From NCBI RefSeq assembly GCF_011250515.1, contig NZ_JAANOP010000005.1:188877-252876 (forward strand): a stretch of 64,000 nucleotides of DNA, written 5' to 3'. Below the pieces are notes generated by a model, which worked only from the letters and a program-made list of their open reading frames with translations, searched no databases and was not told the DNA's origin. This DNA is from Aquirufa ecclesiirivi (lineage in GTDB: Bacteria > Bacteroidota > Bacteroidia > Cytophagales > Spirosomataceae). Below are positions 52,000-62,231 of this stretch, piece by piece. Numbering within the stretch: the stretch's first letter is position 1; every line of letters begins with the position of its first letter. Made by a program: the position numbers and the translations under genes.

Positions 52000-52515
52000 T
52001 TAAACGATTTGCTCCATTTTAGATCCGACAAATGGAATCCATTGTTGATCCAAAATTCCAGAAAAATTACGCAAAAACATAACAAAGGATGGTTTAAATG
52101 GTCGCCTCCTCAATGTCATCCCTGCCTCTTCTGGCGTATGATCTCCTTTTTTTGAATTACAATATTTGCAAGCTGTTGTTAAATTATCCCAAGAAGTCCT
52201 CCCTTGCCTTGATTTTGGCATTACATGATCAAGGGTTAAATGATCCTTTGATCCACAATATTGACACATATTGTCGTCCCGCTTAAAAATATTTTGCCTA
52301 CTTAACATCACTCCCTTGTAAGGAAAATAAACATATCGGTTCAAGCGAATCACCGAGGGAAAAGGAAAGGTTTGTGAAATAGAATGAAGTTTTTCAGTGG
52401 TCGATTCGGCCACCAATTCCGCCTTATTGAGGTAGACCAAAAGAAAGGCCTTGGGCATGGAACAAATGGTTAATGCACTATAATCTTGGTTTAAAACTAA
52501 AACTTTCCGACTCAT
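52000..52515 (-). CDS. HNH endonuclease domain protein
   Basis: 171 residues. An HNH domain with zinc cysteines C84, C87, C116 and C119, and catalytic H97 and N111 (LTLDHVMPKSRQG, SWDNLTTACKYCN). The opening KVLVLNQDYSAL is shared by a widespread chromosomal HNH family of unknown role in Bacteroidota and cyanobacteria. It is not near restriction or phage genes, so it is probably housekeeping. It is upstream of the DUF2520 gene. Confidence 0.92.
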   Translation of the reverse strand: MSRKVLVLNQDYSALTICSMPKAFLLVYLNKAELVAESTTEKLHSISQTFPFPSVIRLNRYVYFPYKGVMLSRQNIFKRDDNMCQYCGSKDHLTLDHVMPKSRQGRTSWDNLTTACKYCNSKKGDHTPEEAGMTLRRRPFKPSFVMFLRNFSGILDQQWIPFVGSKMEQIV

Positions 52516-52599
52516 AGGACAAAAGATTAAAGGTGAATAAGCTCCTACACATCCCTTGTCTTTAAAGTTAAGAAAAAAACTCTTTGAAGCAATATTTTG

Positions 52600-52607
52600 T
52601 AGATTTG
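52600..52607 (+). promoter_or_regulatory. Putative -7 element of the M20 gene
   Basis: TAGATTTG, 19 bases before the ATG at 52627. No TTG at the standard distance. Confidence 0.4.
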
Positions 52608-52626
52608 TAAAAAATTAAATTTTATT

Positions 52627-53820
52627 ATGTCGAGCCTTCTTAAAAAGATACAGGAACTAGCTGAGCAACAGGCCCATGCAAATATTGCCGCACGCCGTCA
52701 TTTGCATTCCCACCCCGAACTCTCCTTTCACGAATTCGAGACTCAGGTGTATGTGGAAAAACAATTGCACGAACTAGGAATTCCGACTCAGCGTATAGCC
52801 AATACTGGAGTAATCGCCATCATTGAAGGGAAAAACCCACATAAAAAAGTAGTTGCTTTACGGGCCGACATGGACGCATTGCCCATCCAAGAAACCAATG
52901 ATGTTCCTTATAAATCTCAGAACCCAGGTGTGATGCATGCTTGTGGACATGACGTGCATACTTCTTCCTTACTTGGAACAGCTCGCATCCTGCAATCTGT
53001 AAAAGAGGAGTTTGAAGGAACCATTAAATTACTGTTCCAACCTGCCGAAGAAAAAGCACCTGGTGGAGCTAGCATTATGATTCAAGAAGGTGCTTTACAA
53101 AATCCCAGTCCAGCGGGTATTTTGGGTCAACACGTAGCCACCAACATCCCAGCTGGAAAAGTTGGATTTAGAGAAGGTATGTACATGGCTAGTGCGGATG
53201 AATTGTATTTGACTGTAAAAGGTAAAGGAGGACATGGTGCTATGCCGGATCAATGCATTGACCCGATTTTGATCGCTTCTCATATCATCATTGCGATGCA
53301 ACAAATCATCTCAAGAAATAAAAATCCAAGATTACCATCTGTATTGAGCTTTGGGAAGTTCATTGCTGAAGGAGCAACCAATGTCATTCCCAATGAAGTA
53401 AAAATTGAAGGAACTTTCCGGGCAATGGATGAAGAATGGAGGGCGGATGGTCTGGCAAAAATGAAAAAGCTTGCGGAAGGAATCGCCGAATCCATGGGTG
53501 GTTCCTGTGATTTTTTTGTTCTAAAAGGCTATCCATTCCTAAAAAACAACCCCGAATTAACTCGTCGCATGAAAGACGCCGCCATTGCCTATATGGGAGC
53601 AGATAACGTGATTGACTTAGATATATGGATGGCAGCAGAAGATTTTGCCTTTTACACCCATCATGTGGATGCTTGCTTTTATCGATTAGGAACAAGAAAC
53701 GATGACAAAGGTATCGTCAATGGTGTTCATACGCCCAATTTCAATATTGACGAAAAGGCACTTCATGTAGGGCCTGGTTTAATGGCTTGGTTGGCCATTC
53801 AGGAGTTAAGTTTAACTTAA
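52627..53820 (+). CDS. M20 family amidohydrolase / aminoacylase
   Basis: 397 residues. Metal-binding HACGHDVHTS (about 101-110), ADMDALPIQE and QPAEEKAPGGA are typical of the M20D group (IAA-amino acid or hippurate hydrolase, N-acyl-amino-acid deacetylase). The dimerisation insert is present (about 180-290). No signal peptide, so cytoplasmic. The exact acyl amino acid is unknown. The stop codon shares TTAA with the stop of the convergent epimerase gene. Confidence 0.94.
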   Translation: MSSLLKKIQELAEQQAHANIAARRHLHSHPELSFHEFETQVYVEKQLHELGIPTQRIANTGVIAIIEGKNPHKKVVALRADMDALPIQETNDVPYKSQNPGVMHACGHDVHTSSLLGTARILQSVKEEFEGTIKLLFQPAEEKAPGGASIMIQEGALQNPSPAGILGQHVATNIPAGKVGFREGMYMASADELYLTVKGKGGHGAMPDQCIDPILIASHIIIAMQQIISRNKNPRLPSVLSFGKFIAEGATNVIPNEVKIEGTFRAMDEEWRADGLAKMKKLAEGIAESMGGSCDFFVLKGYPFLKNNPELTRRMKDAAIAYMGADNVIDLDIWMAAEDFAFYTHHVDACFYRLGTRNDDKGIVNGVHTPNFNIDEKALHVGPGLMAWLAIQELSLT

Positions 53821-54608
53821 TTTTCAATTGGAAATGATAAAGGATCTGGGTATTGAAACGAATAATTCAATGCCTGGATTAGTTTATCCGAGCTGACCAC
53901 TTTAATTGCCTCTTTATCATCGAGGTATTCCAAAGGTAGGGGCAGTCCCCGTCGACCGCATTCTGATTTGACTAGCTCAGATTTAATAGGATGCTGAGGA
54001 GCTACTACATTATAGATGCCTTTGAGTTGACTTTTTATGCCTTGACTGATTATTTCAAGCACATCGGACCGATGTACATAATTTACCGGATGATTGGCTG
54101 AAGGAACAAGCTTACCTGCATAATATTTGGCCACATAACGTTCACCTCCCATTAATCCACCCAACCTAAGAATAAGTAATGGACTCTGAATCCCTTGTAA
54201 AATTTCCTCTGCCTGAGTCATTAAATTGTTTTCCAAAGTAGATTCTTCCGTTACCAGATTGTTTTCAGCTTGATATACCGAAGTGGAAGAAAGGAAAATT
54301 ACTTGTTGATAGGATTTTTGATTCAACAAACGAACAAAATCCCTTAACACATCTTGGTAAAAATGATCTCCATTTACTTTTCGACGAGGGGGAATGGTCC
54401 AGATAATTGTCTTTGCATTCAAGATTGATTCCCAGGCTTCAAGGGCTGAATTCTCTTCTGCCCGCCATTGAATTAATTTAATGTGGGGATTTTGAATTTT
54501 TTCAGTTTGAGAAGACTGACTAATTTGTACAGAATAACCCTGTTTAGCTAGTTTTTCTGCCAAAGGTATACCAACCCAACCACCTCCGAGAATAGAAATA
54601 TCAAACAT
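53817..54608 (-). CDS. NAD(P)-dependent epimerase-like (extended SDR) protein
   Basis: 263 residues. The cofactor motif reads ILGGGWVGIPLAEKL at 6-20, a YeeZ/YeeZ-like Gly-rich loop; the FLSSTSVY segment fits the SDR serine. The usual YxxxK is not obvious, so catalytic activity is uncertain. Function unknown. The stop overlaps that of the M20 gene by four bases. Confidence 0.85.
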   Translation of the reverse strand: MFDISILGGGWVGIPLAEKLAKQGYSVQISQSSQTEKIQNPHIKLIQWRAEENSALEAWESILNAKTIIWTIPPRRKVNGDHFYQDVLRDFVRLLNQKSYQQVIFLSSTSVYQAENNLVTEESTLENNLMTQAEEILQGIQSPLLILRLGGLMGGERYVAKYYAGKLVPSANHPVNYVHRSDVLEIISQGIKSQLKGIYNVVAPQHPIKSELVKSECGRRGLPLPLEYLDDKEAIKVVSSDKLIQALNYSFQYPDPLSFPIEN

Positions 54609-54750
54609 ATGCGTTTATGTGGGAACAAAATCCACTTGTTAGCCGTTAATTCAGCAAATTAACGAGGTTTATCTTGGGATAAACACCGCTTATCCAAATT
54701 ATTTTTGATTTTCTCCAGCTTTGATTGTATTTGCCACTCTAAATTAAGCC

Positions 54751-56001
54751 ATGAATAAATTAGTATTTATCCCCATCATGAGTTTGGTCATACTTGCCAT
54801 TGATTATTATGTGTGGCAGGCATTCAAAACGGGCTTTCAACAACAGAATCAATCCACTCAGCAAATCATTCGATGGGTGTATTGGAGTATTTCTGCAAGC
54901 ATCATTTTAGGAATCATCGGATATAATTTTCTTCCCTTGGAATATTGGAACAAAACGATTCGTACTTTCTTTATGGCGAGCGTAATGATTACAATCGTTT
55001 CCAAACTATTTGTCGTTATATTTTTGTTCATTGAAGACATTACCCGCATCATTCGTTGGGCCTTTGCCAATAAAAATCTAGATATCATTCCGGGTGAACC
55101 TGCTCCTGGCCAGATTAGTCGAAGTGAGTTTTTATCCAAAACAGCTTTGGTGGTAGGCGCAGTACCCGCGGCTACTTTTACGTTTGGAATACTTTCAGGA
55201 GCACATGATTACCGCGTGGAAAAGATTAGTCTAAAAATCCCCAACCTACCTAAGGCATTTGATGGTCTACGGATTGCACAGCTTTCAGACATCCATTCGG
55301 GTAGTTTTTACAATAAAAGAGCGGTGCAAGGTGGCGTAGATATGGTGATGAAAGAAAAGGCCGACTTACTCTTTTTTACGGGAGATTTGGTGAACAACGA
55401 GGCTACCGAAGTGGAAGATTATTTCCAAATGTTTTCCAAATTACATGCTCCTATGGGGGTTTACAGCACATTAGGAAACCATGATTATGGAGATTATGTC
55501 AAGTGGAAGACGCCACAGGCTAAGAAACAAAATCTCCAAAATTTGATGAAAGCACATGAATTAATGGGCTGGAATTTGATGATGGATGAGAATAAAATCA
55601 TTGAAGAATCAGGTGAGAAATTGGCTTTGATTGGGGTTCAGAACATCGGTGTGGGTCGTTTCCCTTGGTATGGAAATTTAGCTAAAGCACATCAAGGAAC
55701 AGAGGAGGCAAGCACCAAATTACTACTTTCTCATGACCCTACGCATTGGAATGCAGAGGTTACAACAAAATACCCAGATATCGATGTTGCATTTGCGGGT
55801 CATACCCATGGTACGCAATTTGGTGTCAAAGTAGGTGACTTCAAATGGTCACCAGCCCAATATGTGTATAAGCAATGGGCAGGCTTGTACCAAGAAGGAA
55901 AACAACAATTATATGTTAATCGGGGCTTTGGGTATATAGGTTATCCGGGACGCGTGGGAATGCCACCCGAAATTTCGGTGTTTACGTTGACAAGAGGTTA
56001 G
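54751..56001 (+). CDS. Membrane-anchored metallophosphoesterase
   Basis: 416 residues. Three or four N-terminal helices (about 3-100) anchor a calcineurin-like domain (about 165-410) with the full metal set: LSDIHSG, FTGDLVNNEA, LGNHDYGD, LSHDP, FAGHTHGTQFG. It belongs to the YkuE/LpxH-like group of phosphodiesterases; YkuE relatives are twin-arginine exported, this one is membrane-anchored. The substrate may be a lipid or cell-wall phosphate. Single gene before tRNA-Cys. Confidence 0.92.
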   Translation: MNKLVFIPIMSLVILAIDYYVWQAFKTGFQQQNQSTQQIIRWVYWSISASIILGIIGYNFLPLEYWNKTIRTFFMASVMITIVSKLFVVIFLFIEDITRIIRWAFANKNLDIIPGEPAPGQISRSEFLSKTALVVGAVPAATFTFGILSGAHDYRVEKISLKIPNLPKAFDGLRIAQLSDIHSGSFYNKRAVQGGVDMVMKEKADLLFFTGDLVNNEATEVEDYFQMFSKLHAPMGVYSTLGNHDYGDYVKWKTPQAKKQNLQNLMKAHELMGWNLMMDENKIIEESGEKLALIGVQNIGVGRFPWYGNLAKAHQGTEEASTKLLLSHDPTHWNAEVTTKYPDIDVAFAGHTHGTQFGVKVGDFKWSPAQYVYKQWAGLYQEGKQQLYVNRGFGYIGYPGRVGMPPEISVFTLTRG

Positions 56002-56141
56002 TTGACCGATTCACCTAGATGAATGAAACATAGATGTTGAATAAGATCAACTTTATGAGCTTATAACAATAGATAATGGGTAACATTTTGGCAAAAAATC
56101 TAATTTTATGCCATTCTCATACTGCTAGAAATAAAAAACAC

Positions 56142-56172
56142 TTGGCATTTTAACAAAAATGACCTAATTTTG
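56142..56172 (+). promoter_or_regulatory. Promoter of tRNA-Cys
   Basis: TTG (56142-56144), 20 bases, TAATTTTG (56165-56172), 15 bases before the mature 5' end. Confidence 0.7.
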
Positions 56173-56187
56173 TGTCCCCAAAACGAT

Positions 56188-56261
56188 GGTTTCGTGGCCG
56201 AGTGGCTAGGCAGAGGTCTGCAAAACCTTCTACAGCGGTTCGAATCCGCTCGAAACCTCCA
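56188..56261 (+). tRNA. tRNA-Cys (GCA)
   Basis: 74 bases including an encoded CCA. Acceptor GGTTTCG pairs with CGAAACC; D-arm GCC/GGC; anticodon loop CTGCAAA gives GCA; T-arm AGCGG TTCGAAT CCGCT. Discriminator T. A terminator follows directly. Confidence 0.97.
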
Positions 56262-56263
56262 AA

Positions 56264-56289
56264 AACCTCCCAATCTGGGAGGTTTTTTT
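56264..56289 (+). terminator. tRNA-Cys terminator
   Basis: CCTCCCA, loop ATC, TGGGAGG, then seven T, three bases after the CCA end. Confidence 0.95.
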
Positions 56290-56411
56290 ATGCAAAATCG
56301 ATTATATACAATTTATTATCAGAATATTTAAATTTCAAGAATGGCTTATTTTGAAAAATTCTAAATAGATGGGTAAAGCTTAAAAATTCCTGAAATTGAA
56401 TGGCAAATAAA

Positions 56412-56442
56412 TTGTTTCCTAAAAATTCGAATTGTAGTTTTG
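56412..56442 (+). promoter_or_regulatory. Promoter of the act operon
   Basis: TTG (56412-56414), 20 bases, TAGTTTTG (56435-56442), 29 bases before the actA ATG. Confidence 0.7.
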
Positions 56443-56471
56443 CGGACTGAATAAATAGGAGATTTTCAAAC

Positions 56472-57674
56472 ATGAATCGCAAAAATTTTACGCTCGTTAA
56501 GTTCCTTTTCTCATTTCTGTTTTTGTTTGCATCAGCATATGCGACTTTAGCGCAAGACGCTGCAGAGGGGGAAACATTGTTTAAAAACAACTGTGCTGCT
56601 TGTCATAGTAGCTCGGATGAAGTACTTGTAGGACCAGGTTTAAAAGGTATTGGAGAACGCAGACCGATCGAATGGATCGTGAAATGGGTTCATAACCCAC
56701 AGGCAGTTATTGCTTCTGGAGACAAATATGCCAATGAATTGTACAATAAGTTCAATAAGGCGGCTATGACACCATATCCTAACTTTACGGAAGGTCAAAT
56801 CAAAAGTATTATTGCTTACGTGGATGCTTCAAATGCCGCTCCTGCCGCTCCGGCTGCCGGTGCTGCTCCATCAGGTGCAGCTGCGCCAGCTGCTGCTAGT
56901 TCAGGTGGAATGATGGAAGTATTGTTAGTAGGATTGTTAATAATCATGGTATTTGTATTAATTGCTTTACTATCAATCGTAAGTACATTAAGCAAATTAA
57001 GCGGTGGAGAGGTTGATTCAGAAGCTCCATTGATGAAAAGAATAGCGGAAAACGCGAAGAAGTTAGCTGCTAATTCCGCAGTAAAGACGGGTATCATCAT
57101 CTTCGCCTTATTGTTAGGAGGTAAAGCGACCATTGATGCGGCTTATGGTGTTGGTATTCATCAAGGATACGCTCCAGAGCAACCTATTAAATTCTCTCAC
57201 AAATTACATGCTGGTCAGTATCAAATCAACTGTAATTACTGCCATACAGGTGTTTATGAAGGCAAAGGCGCTAACGTCCCTTCCGCCAACATTTGTATGA
57301 ATTGCCACAATGCCATCAAAAGAGAATCCCCAGAAATTCAAAAAATTTATCAAGCACTTGAAAATGACGAGCCAATTCAGTGGGTTCGTGTACATAACCT
57401 TCCTGACTTAGCTTATTTCAATCACTCACAACATACCAATGTGGGTAATTTGGAGTGTAAGAACTGCCATGGAGATATTGAAAAAATGGAAGTAGTAGAG
57501 CAACGTTCTACGTTAACCATGGGATGGTGTATTGATTGCCACCGTAATACGGATGTTAATGCCAAAGGAAATGCCTATTACGATAAGTTGGTTGAAGTTC
57601 ACAATAAGGACAGCAAAACACCCCTTAAAGTACAAAACATTGGTGGTTTAGAATGTTCTAAGTGCCACTATTAA
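56472..57674 (+). CDS. actA: Alternative complex III ActA, cytochrome c fusion with pentaheme domain
   Basis: 400 residues. Signal peptide (1-27), a monoheme class I cytochrome (CAACH near 39), an Ala/Pro-rich linker (about 120-140), one or two membrane helices (about 140-175 and 200-222), then five CxxCH motifs: CNYCH, CMNCH, CKNCH, CIDCH and CSKCH, the last ending one residue before the stop. The usual ActA is pentaheme, so this form has six hemes. It carries electrons out of the complex. First gene of actABCDEF, 51 bases before actB. Confidence 0.95.
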   Translation: MNRKNFTLVKFLFSFLFLFASAYATLAQDAAEGETLFKNNCAACHSSSDEVLVGPGLKGIGERRPIEWIVKWVHNPQAVIASGDKYANELYNKFNKAAMTPYPNFTEGQIKSIIAYVDASNAAPAAPAAGAAPSGAAAPAAASSGGMMEVLLVGLLIIMVFVLIALLSIVSTLSKLSGGEVDSEAPLMKRIAENAKKLAANSAVKTGIIIFALLLGGKATIDAAYGVGIHQGYAPEQPIKFSHKLHAGQYQINCNYCHTGVYEGKGANVPSANICMNCHNAIKRESPEIQKIYQALENDEPIQWVRVHNLPDLAYFNHSQHTNVGNLECKNCHGDIEKMEVVEQRSTLTMGWCIDCHRNTDVNAKGNAYYDKLVEVHNKDSKTPLKVQNIGGLECSKCHY

Positions 57675-57725
57675 TAGTATACGCGTCATAAAAGATTCAA
57701 TTTTAGTCTGAATAAGAAAGATTAT

Positions 57726-60700
57726 ATGGAAAATTCGAACAAGAGGTATTGGAAAGGGATTGAGGAGTTAACCAATGAACCATCGTTTGTAAAAAATATC
57801 CACAACGAATTTGGCAATATGCCATCGGAGAACGATTCTAAAGGGGAAGCCCTTGTGGATGGTTCAGGAACACATCGTCGTGATTTTCTTAAAATGTTGG
57901 GATTCGGTGTTGCAGCCGTTTCATTAGCTGCATGCGAGGCTCCAGTAAAGAAAACCATTCCTTACTTGAACAAACCAGTTGATGTAGAACCTACCATTGC
58001 TAACTGGTATGCTTCAACGTATACAGATGGTGGTGAATACGCTTCTATCTTAGTTAAAACAAGAGAAGGTCGTCCCATCAAAATTGAAGGAAATAAACTT
58101 TCTGCTGTTTCAAAAGGAGTTCTTTCAGGTAGAGCACATGCTTCTGTATTAAGTCTTTATGACAACGAGAAATTAAAAGGTCCTCAAATCGGCGCTAAAG
58201 CAGCTGATTGGGCTCAATTAGATAAAGAATTCACGGCTAAATTAGCGGCAGTTGCAGCTAAAGGAGGACAAATCAGAATTGTATCCAATACGATTCTTTC
58301 TCCAAGCACGAAAAAAGTAATTACTGAATTCACAGCAAAATACCCAACGACACAACATGTCGTGTACGATGCAAACCCAGCTTATGGTTTAACACAAGCA
58401 CACGGTGGCATCTTACCAAGTATCGATTTCAGCAAAGCAAAGACCATAGTTTCTGTAGGTGCTGATTTCTTAGGTACATGGGTAGCTCCTACTGAGTTTG
58501 CAGCACAATGGGCTGAAACTCGTCGTGTAGGATCTGCAAAAGATGGTAAAAAAGAAATGTCTCGCCATTATCAGTTTGAGACGATCTTATCCAATACAGG
58601 AGCAAATGCCGACTACCGTGCTACTTACAAGCCCTCACAAGAAGGTTTGGTGGTAATTAGTTTATTCAACGCAGTAGCTAAATTAACTGGTGCTGCTGCA
58701 TTAGCAGGGGCAACCATTAAATTAGATCACTTAGATAAAGCTGCTAAAGATTTAGTTGCCTCTAAAGGAGCATCTATTGTAGTAGCAGGTTCTAATGACC
58801 CAGAAGTTCAAAAAGTAGTGGTTGCTATCAATGCCTTAGTTGGCGCTTATGGTTCAACCATCAACACAGGTGTAGCTGTTCATTATCGTCAAGGTAATGA
58901 TATGGCGATGGCTAATTTCATTAAAGAAGCTGGTGCAGGAAAAATTGCAGCCGTTATTTTCTACAATGCCAATCCAGTATATAATCACCCAATGGGTGCA
59001 GCTTTAGCAGCTGCTTTACCTAAGGTTGAAGTGAGTTTAGCGACCAACGATCGTGCCGATGAAACAGCTTCCTTGTGCCAGTTCATTGCTCCTGATTCTC
59101 ATTATTTAGAATCATGGAATGACGCAGAACCTAAAACAGGATTCTACTCATTGACTCAGCCAACCATCTCGACTATATTCAAAACGCGTCAAGCACAATC
59201 AAGTTTTTTAACTTGGGCAGGTTTAAACGGAGATTATGCTACCTATTTAGAGCGTAATTGGGAAACCAATATCTTGAAATCAGGTGCTGTACAATGGAAA
59301 AATGCCTTACACGACGGCGTATTCCAACCGAATGCAGTAACTGTGTCAACTGCTGTACCTTCCGTAGATGCTAATGCAGCAGCAGCGGCTATTTCAAAGG
59401 CTTATTCAGCTAATTCAACTGGATTAGAAATTTCAGTATATGAAAAAGTAGGTTTAGGTACAGGTTCACAAGCCAACAACCCTTGGTTACAAGAATTCCC
59501 TGAGCCAGTATCTAAAGCATGCTGGGATAATTATGCATCCATTTCACAGCCAACGGCAACTAAATTAAACTTGAAACAAGGTGATGTAGTTAAAGTAGCA
59601 GGAAAAGGATATGAAGTAACATTACCTGTATTAGTTCAACCAGGTCAGGCTCAAGATACAGTAGCTATTGCAATTGGATATGGTAGAACAAAAGCTGGAA
59701 AATCAGCTGATGGAGTAGGTGTTAATGCCTATCCATTTATATCAGAAATCAATGGTGCTTGCGTAGGTACTTGTACGGCAGGAGTAAGCATTAGCACAAC
59801 AGGAGAAAGTAAAGACATTGCTCAAACGCAAACTCACCACACGGTGATGGCGCGTCAGGCAGTTGTTCAAGAAACAGTTTTAGGAGAATTTGTTAAGAAT
59901 CCTCAATCGGGACGCTTCAATCCAACTGTGGCAACAGCAGAAGGCAAGAAAAATGCTACTGATTTAACTCTTTGGAATGGTCACCAATACAACAACCATG
60001 CGTGGGGTATGGTGATTGACTTAAATACATGTACGGGTTGTTCAGCTTGCGTAATTTCATGTTCGGCTGAGAACAACGTGCCAGTAGTGGGTCGCCAAGA
60101 GGTTATTAACCGTCGCGAAATGCACTGGATGCGTATTGACCGTTATTATTCTTCTGATGCTGAGGTAGAAGATTTGAAAGGATTAGAAGTAGCTTCAGAT
60201 AATCCTGAGGTGGTATTCCAACCAATGCTTTGCCAGCACTGTAACAATGCTCCTTGTGAGACTGTTTGTCCGGTATTAGCTACGACCCACTCAACAGAGG
60301 GTTTAAATCAAATGACTTATAACCGTTGTATTGGTACTCGTTACTGTGCTAACAACTGCCCATATAAAGTTCGTCGTTTCAACTGGTTCCGTTACTACCA
60401 AACAGATGAGTATGATTTCCACTTCAACAATGACTTAGGTCGTATGGTGATTAATCCAGACGTAACGGTTCGTTCACGTGGGGTCATGGAAAAATGTTCG
60501 ATGTGCGTTCAACGTATCCAAGAAGGTAAGTTGACTGCGAAGAAAGAAAAGAGAAGACCAGTCGATGGAGAGATCCAAGTTGCTTGTGCTCAATCTTGTC
60601 CTACCAATGCGATTACATTTGGTGACATGAACGATCCTGCTTCTGAAATTTCTAAATTATTAGCTGTTGAGAAAGAAGGAAGAGCTTACGGAGTTATCGA

Positions 60701-60773
60701 AGAGATTAACGTAAAGCCAAACATCTCTTACTTAATGAAGGTTCGTAACAAGGACGTTAAAAAAGAAGCATAA
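57726..60773 (+). CDS. actB: Alternative complex III iron-sulfur subunit ActB
   Basis: 1015 residues, a fusion of a MopB-like molybdopterin-type domain (about 80-720, without the cofactor in known homologues) and an NrfC-like domain with four cysteine clusters: CTGCSACVISC, CQHCNNAPCETVC, CIGTRYCANNC and CSMCVQRIQ with CAQSC. THRRDFLKMLGFGVAAVSLAAC near 45-66 is a TAT signal-like and lipobox-like segment. It is peripheral and relays electrons from quinol toward the hemes. 32 bases before actC. Confidence 0.95.
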   Translation: MENSNKRYWKGIEELTNEPSFVKNIHNEFGNMPSENDSKGEALVDGSGTHRRDFLKMLGFGVAAVSLAACEAPVKKTIPYLNKPVDVEPTIANWYASTYTDGGEYASILVKTREGRPIKIEGNKLSAVSKGVLSGRAHASVLSLYDNEKLKGPQIGAKAADWAQLDKEFTAKLAAVAAKGGQIRIVSNTILSPSTKKVITEFTAKYPTTQHVVYDANPAYGLTQAHGGILPSIDFSKAKTIVSVGADFLGTWVAPTEFAAQWAETRRVGSAKDGKKEMSRHYQFETILSNTGANADYRATYKPSQEGLVVISLFNAVAKLTGAAALAGATIKLDHLDKAAKDLVASKGASIVVAGSNDPEVQKVVVAINALVGAYGSTINTGVAVHYRQGNDMAMANFIKEAGAGKIAAVIFYNANPVYNHPMGAALAAALPKVEVSLATNDRADETASLCQFIAPDSHYLESWNDAEPKTGFYSLTQPTISTIFKTRQAQSSFLTWAGLNGDYATYLERNWETNILKSGAVQWKNALHDGVFQPNAVTVSTAVPSVDANAAAAAISKAYSANSTGLEISVYEKVGLGTGSQANNPWLQEFPEPVSKACWDNYASISQPTATKLNLKQGDVVKVAGKGYEVTLPVLVQPGQAQDTVAIAIGYGRTKAGKSADGVGVNAYPFISEINGACVGTCTAGVSISTTGESKDIAQTQTHHTVMARQAVVQETVLGEFVKNPQSGRFNPTVATAEGKKNATDLTLWNGHQYNNHAWGMVIDLNTCTGCSACVISCSAENNVPVVGRQEVINRREMHWMRIDRYYSSDAEVEDLKGLEVASDNPEVVFQPMLCQHCNNAPCETVCPVLATTHSTEGLNQMTYNRCIGTRYCANNCPYKVRRFNWFRYYQTDEYDFHFNNDLGRMVINPDVTVRSRGVMEKCSMCVQRIQEGKLTAKKEKRRPVDGEIQVACAQSCPTNAITFGDMNDPASEISKLLAVEKEGRAYGVIEEINVKPNISYLMKVRNKDVKKEA

Positions 60774-60805
60774 TTTTTCAATCGTATTAAAAAGTAAATA
60801 AAAAT

Positions 60806-62203
60806 ATGTCGCACGTTGTATCACCCATAAGAGAGAAACTAGTTACTGGTGGCAAATCTTATTCCGATGTTACCCACGATATTTGCAAGCAGGTAGAAGG
60901 GGAACCCACCAAAGAATGGAAATGGGCCTTCGGTATATCTTCTATTGTATTTATCTATGGAGCTTACTGTCTATTCTATACCTGGTGGCAAGGTATTGGG
61001 GTTTGGGGTTTGAATAAAACCGTAGGTTGGGCATGGGATATTACCAACTTCGTATGGTGGGTAGGTATTGGTCACGCCGGTACATTGATTTCCGCCGTAT
61101 TATTATTATTCCGTCAAAAATGGAGAACATCCATTAACCGTTCAGCAGAAGCGATGACAATTTTTGCCGTACTTTGTGCTGCATCCTTCATCTTGGCTCA
61201 CATGGGTCGCCCTTGGTTAGCTCATTGGGCATTACCTCTTCCAAATGCATTCGGTTCTCTTTGGGTTAATTTTAACTCTCCATTGGTTTGGGACGTATTT
61301 GCGATCTCGACGTATTTGTCTGTTTCTTTATTATTCTGGTACATGGGTTTAGTGCCTGATTTGGCTTCTATACGTGACCGTGCTACCACTAAAGGACGTA
61401 AATTTTGGTATGGTTTGTTCAGCTTAGGTTGGACAGGTTCATCTAAGACTTGGGCTCGTTACGAATACATGTCATTAATTTTGGCTGGTATCTCTACTCC
61501 CCTAGTACTTTCTGTACACACGATTGTATCCATGGACTTTGCTACTTCGGTCATTCCAGGCTGGCACACGACAATCTTCCCTCCATATTTCGTGGCAGGT
61601 GCGATTTTCTCAGGTTTCGCCATGGTACAAACACTTTTGTTAATCACACGTGTGGTTTTCAAATTGGAAGATTATATTACCATTGAGCATATTGAAATGA
61701 TGAACATCGTTATCACAGTAACTGGTTCTGTTGTAGGTATTGCTTATTTAACTGAATTCTTCATCGCTTGGTACTCAGGAGTAGAATATGAGAGCTATGC
61801 GTTCATCAACCGTGCAACGGGTCCATATTGGTGGGCATATTGGATGATGATGACATGTAACGTAATCTCTCCACAATTATTCTGGTCAAAAGCGATTCGT
61901 ACCAATTTAATGGTGAGTTTCTTCTTATCCATCGTTGTAAACGTGGGTATGTGGTTTGAGCGTTTTGTGATTATCGTCACATCTTTACATAGAGATTACT
62001 TACCTTCTTCATGGGCTATGTTCTCTCCAACCATGTATGATATTGGTGATTACATTTTCTCTTTCGGTTTATTCTTTACCTTATTCTTCTTATTCGCTAA
62101 ATATTTGCCGGTAGTAAATATGGCAGAGGTGAAATCAGTCATGAAAGGGGTATCAAGCAATTTCCCTGAAAAGAAAAAAGTATCGAAAAAAACCGAAGAA
62201 TAA
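60806..62203 (+). CDS. actC: Alternative complex III membrane subunit ActC (NrfD-like)
   Basis: 465 residues with about ten helices, NrfD/PsrC family. [19 protein letters not shown] (near 90) and [10 protein letters not shown] (near 131) mark the quinol-side conserved region. It binds menaquinol and may move protons. 28 bases before actD. Confidence 0.95.
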   Translation: MSHVVSPIREKLVTGGKSYSDVTHDICKQVEGEPTKEWKWAFGISSIVFIYGAYCLFYTWWQGIGVWGLNKTVGWAWDITNFVWWVGIGHAGTLISAVLLLFRQKWRTSINRSAEAMTIFAVLCAASFILAHMGRPWLAHWALPLPNAFGSLWVNFNSPLVWDVFAISTYLSVSLLFWYMGLVPDLASIRDRATTKGRKFWYGLFSLGWTGSSKTWARYEYMSLILAGISTPLVLSVHTIVSMDFATSVIPGWHTTIFPPYFVAGAIFSGFAMVQTLLLITRVVFKLEDYITIEHIEMMNIVITVTGSVVGIAYLTEFFIAWYSGVEYESYAFINRATGPYWWAYWMMMTCNVISPQLFWSKAIRTNLMVSFFLSIVVNVGMWFERFVIIVTSLHRDYLPSSWAMFSPTMYDIGDYIFSFGLFFTLFFLFAKYLPVVNMAEVKSVMKGVSSNFPEKKKVSKKTEE

Positions 62204-62231
62204 TTTATTTGCAATTCGAAATTAAAACAAT

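Noticed and set aside
52000-52515. HNH protein as a homing or phage enzyme
   Set aside because: No intron, intein, phage or restriction gene is nearby, and it resembles a common chromosomal family.
56816-57133. 105-codon antisense frame in actA
   Set aside because: It arises from the Ala/Pro-rich linker codons, so it is a composition artefact.
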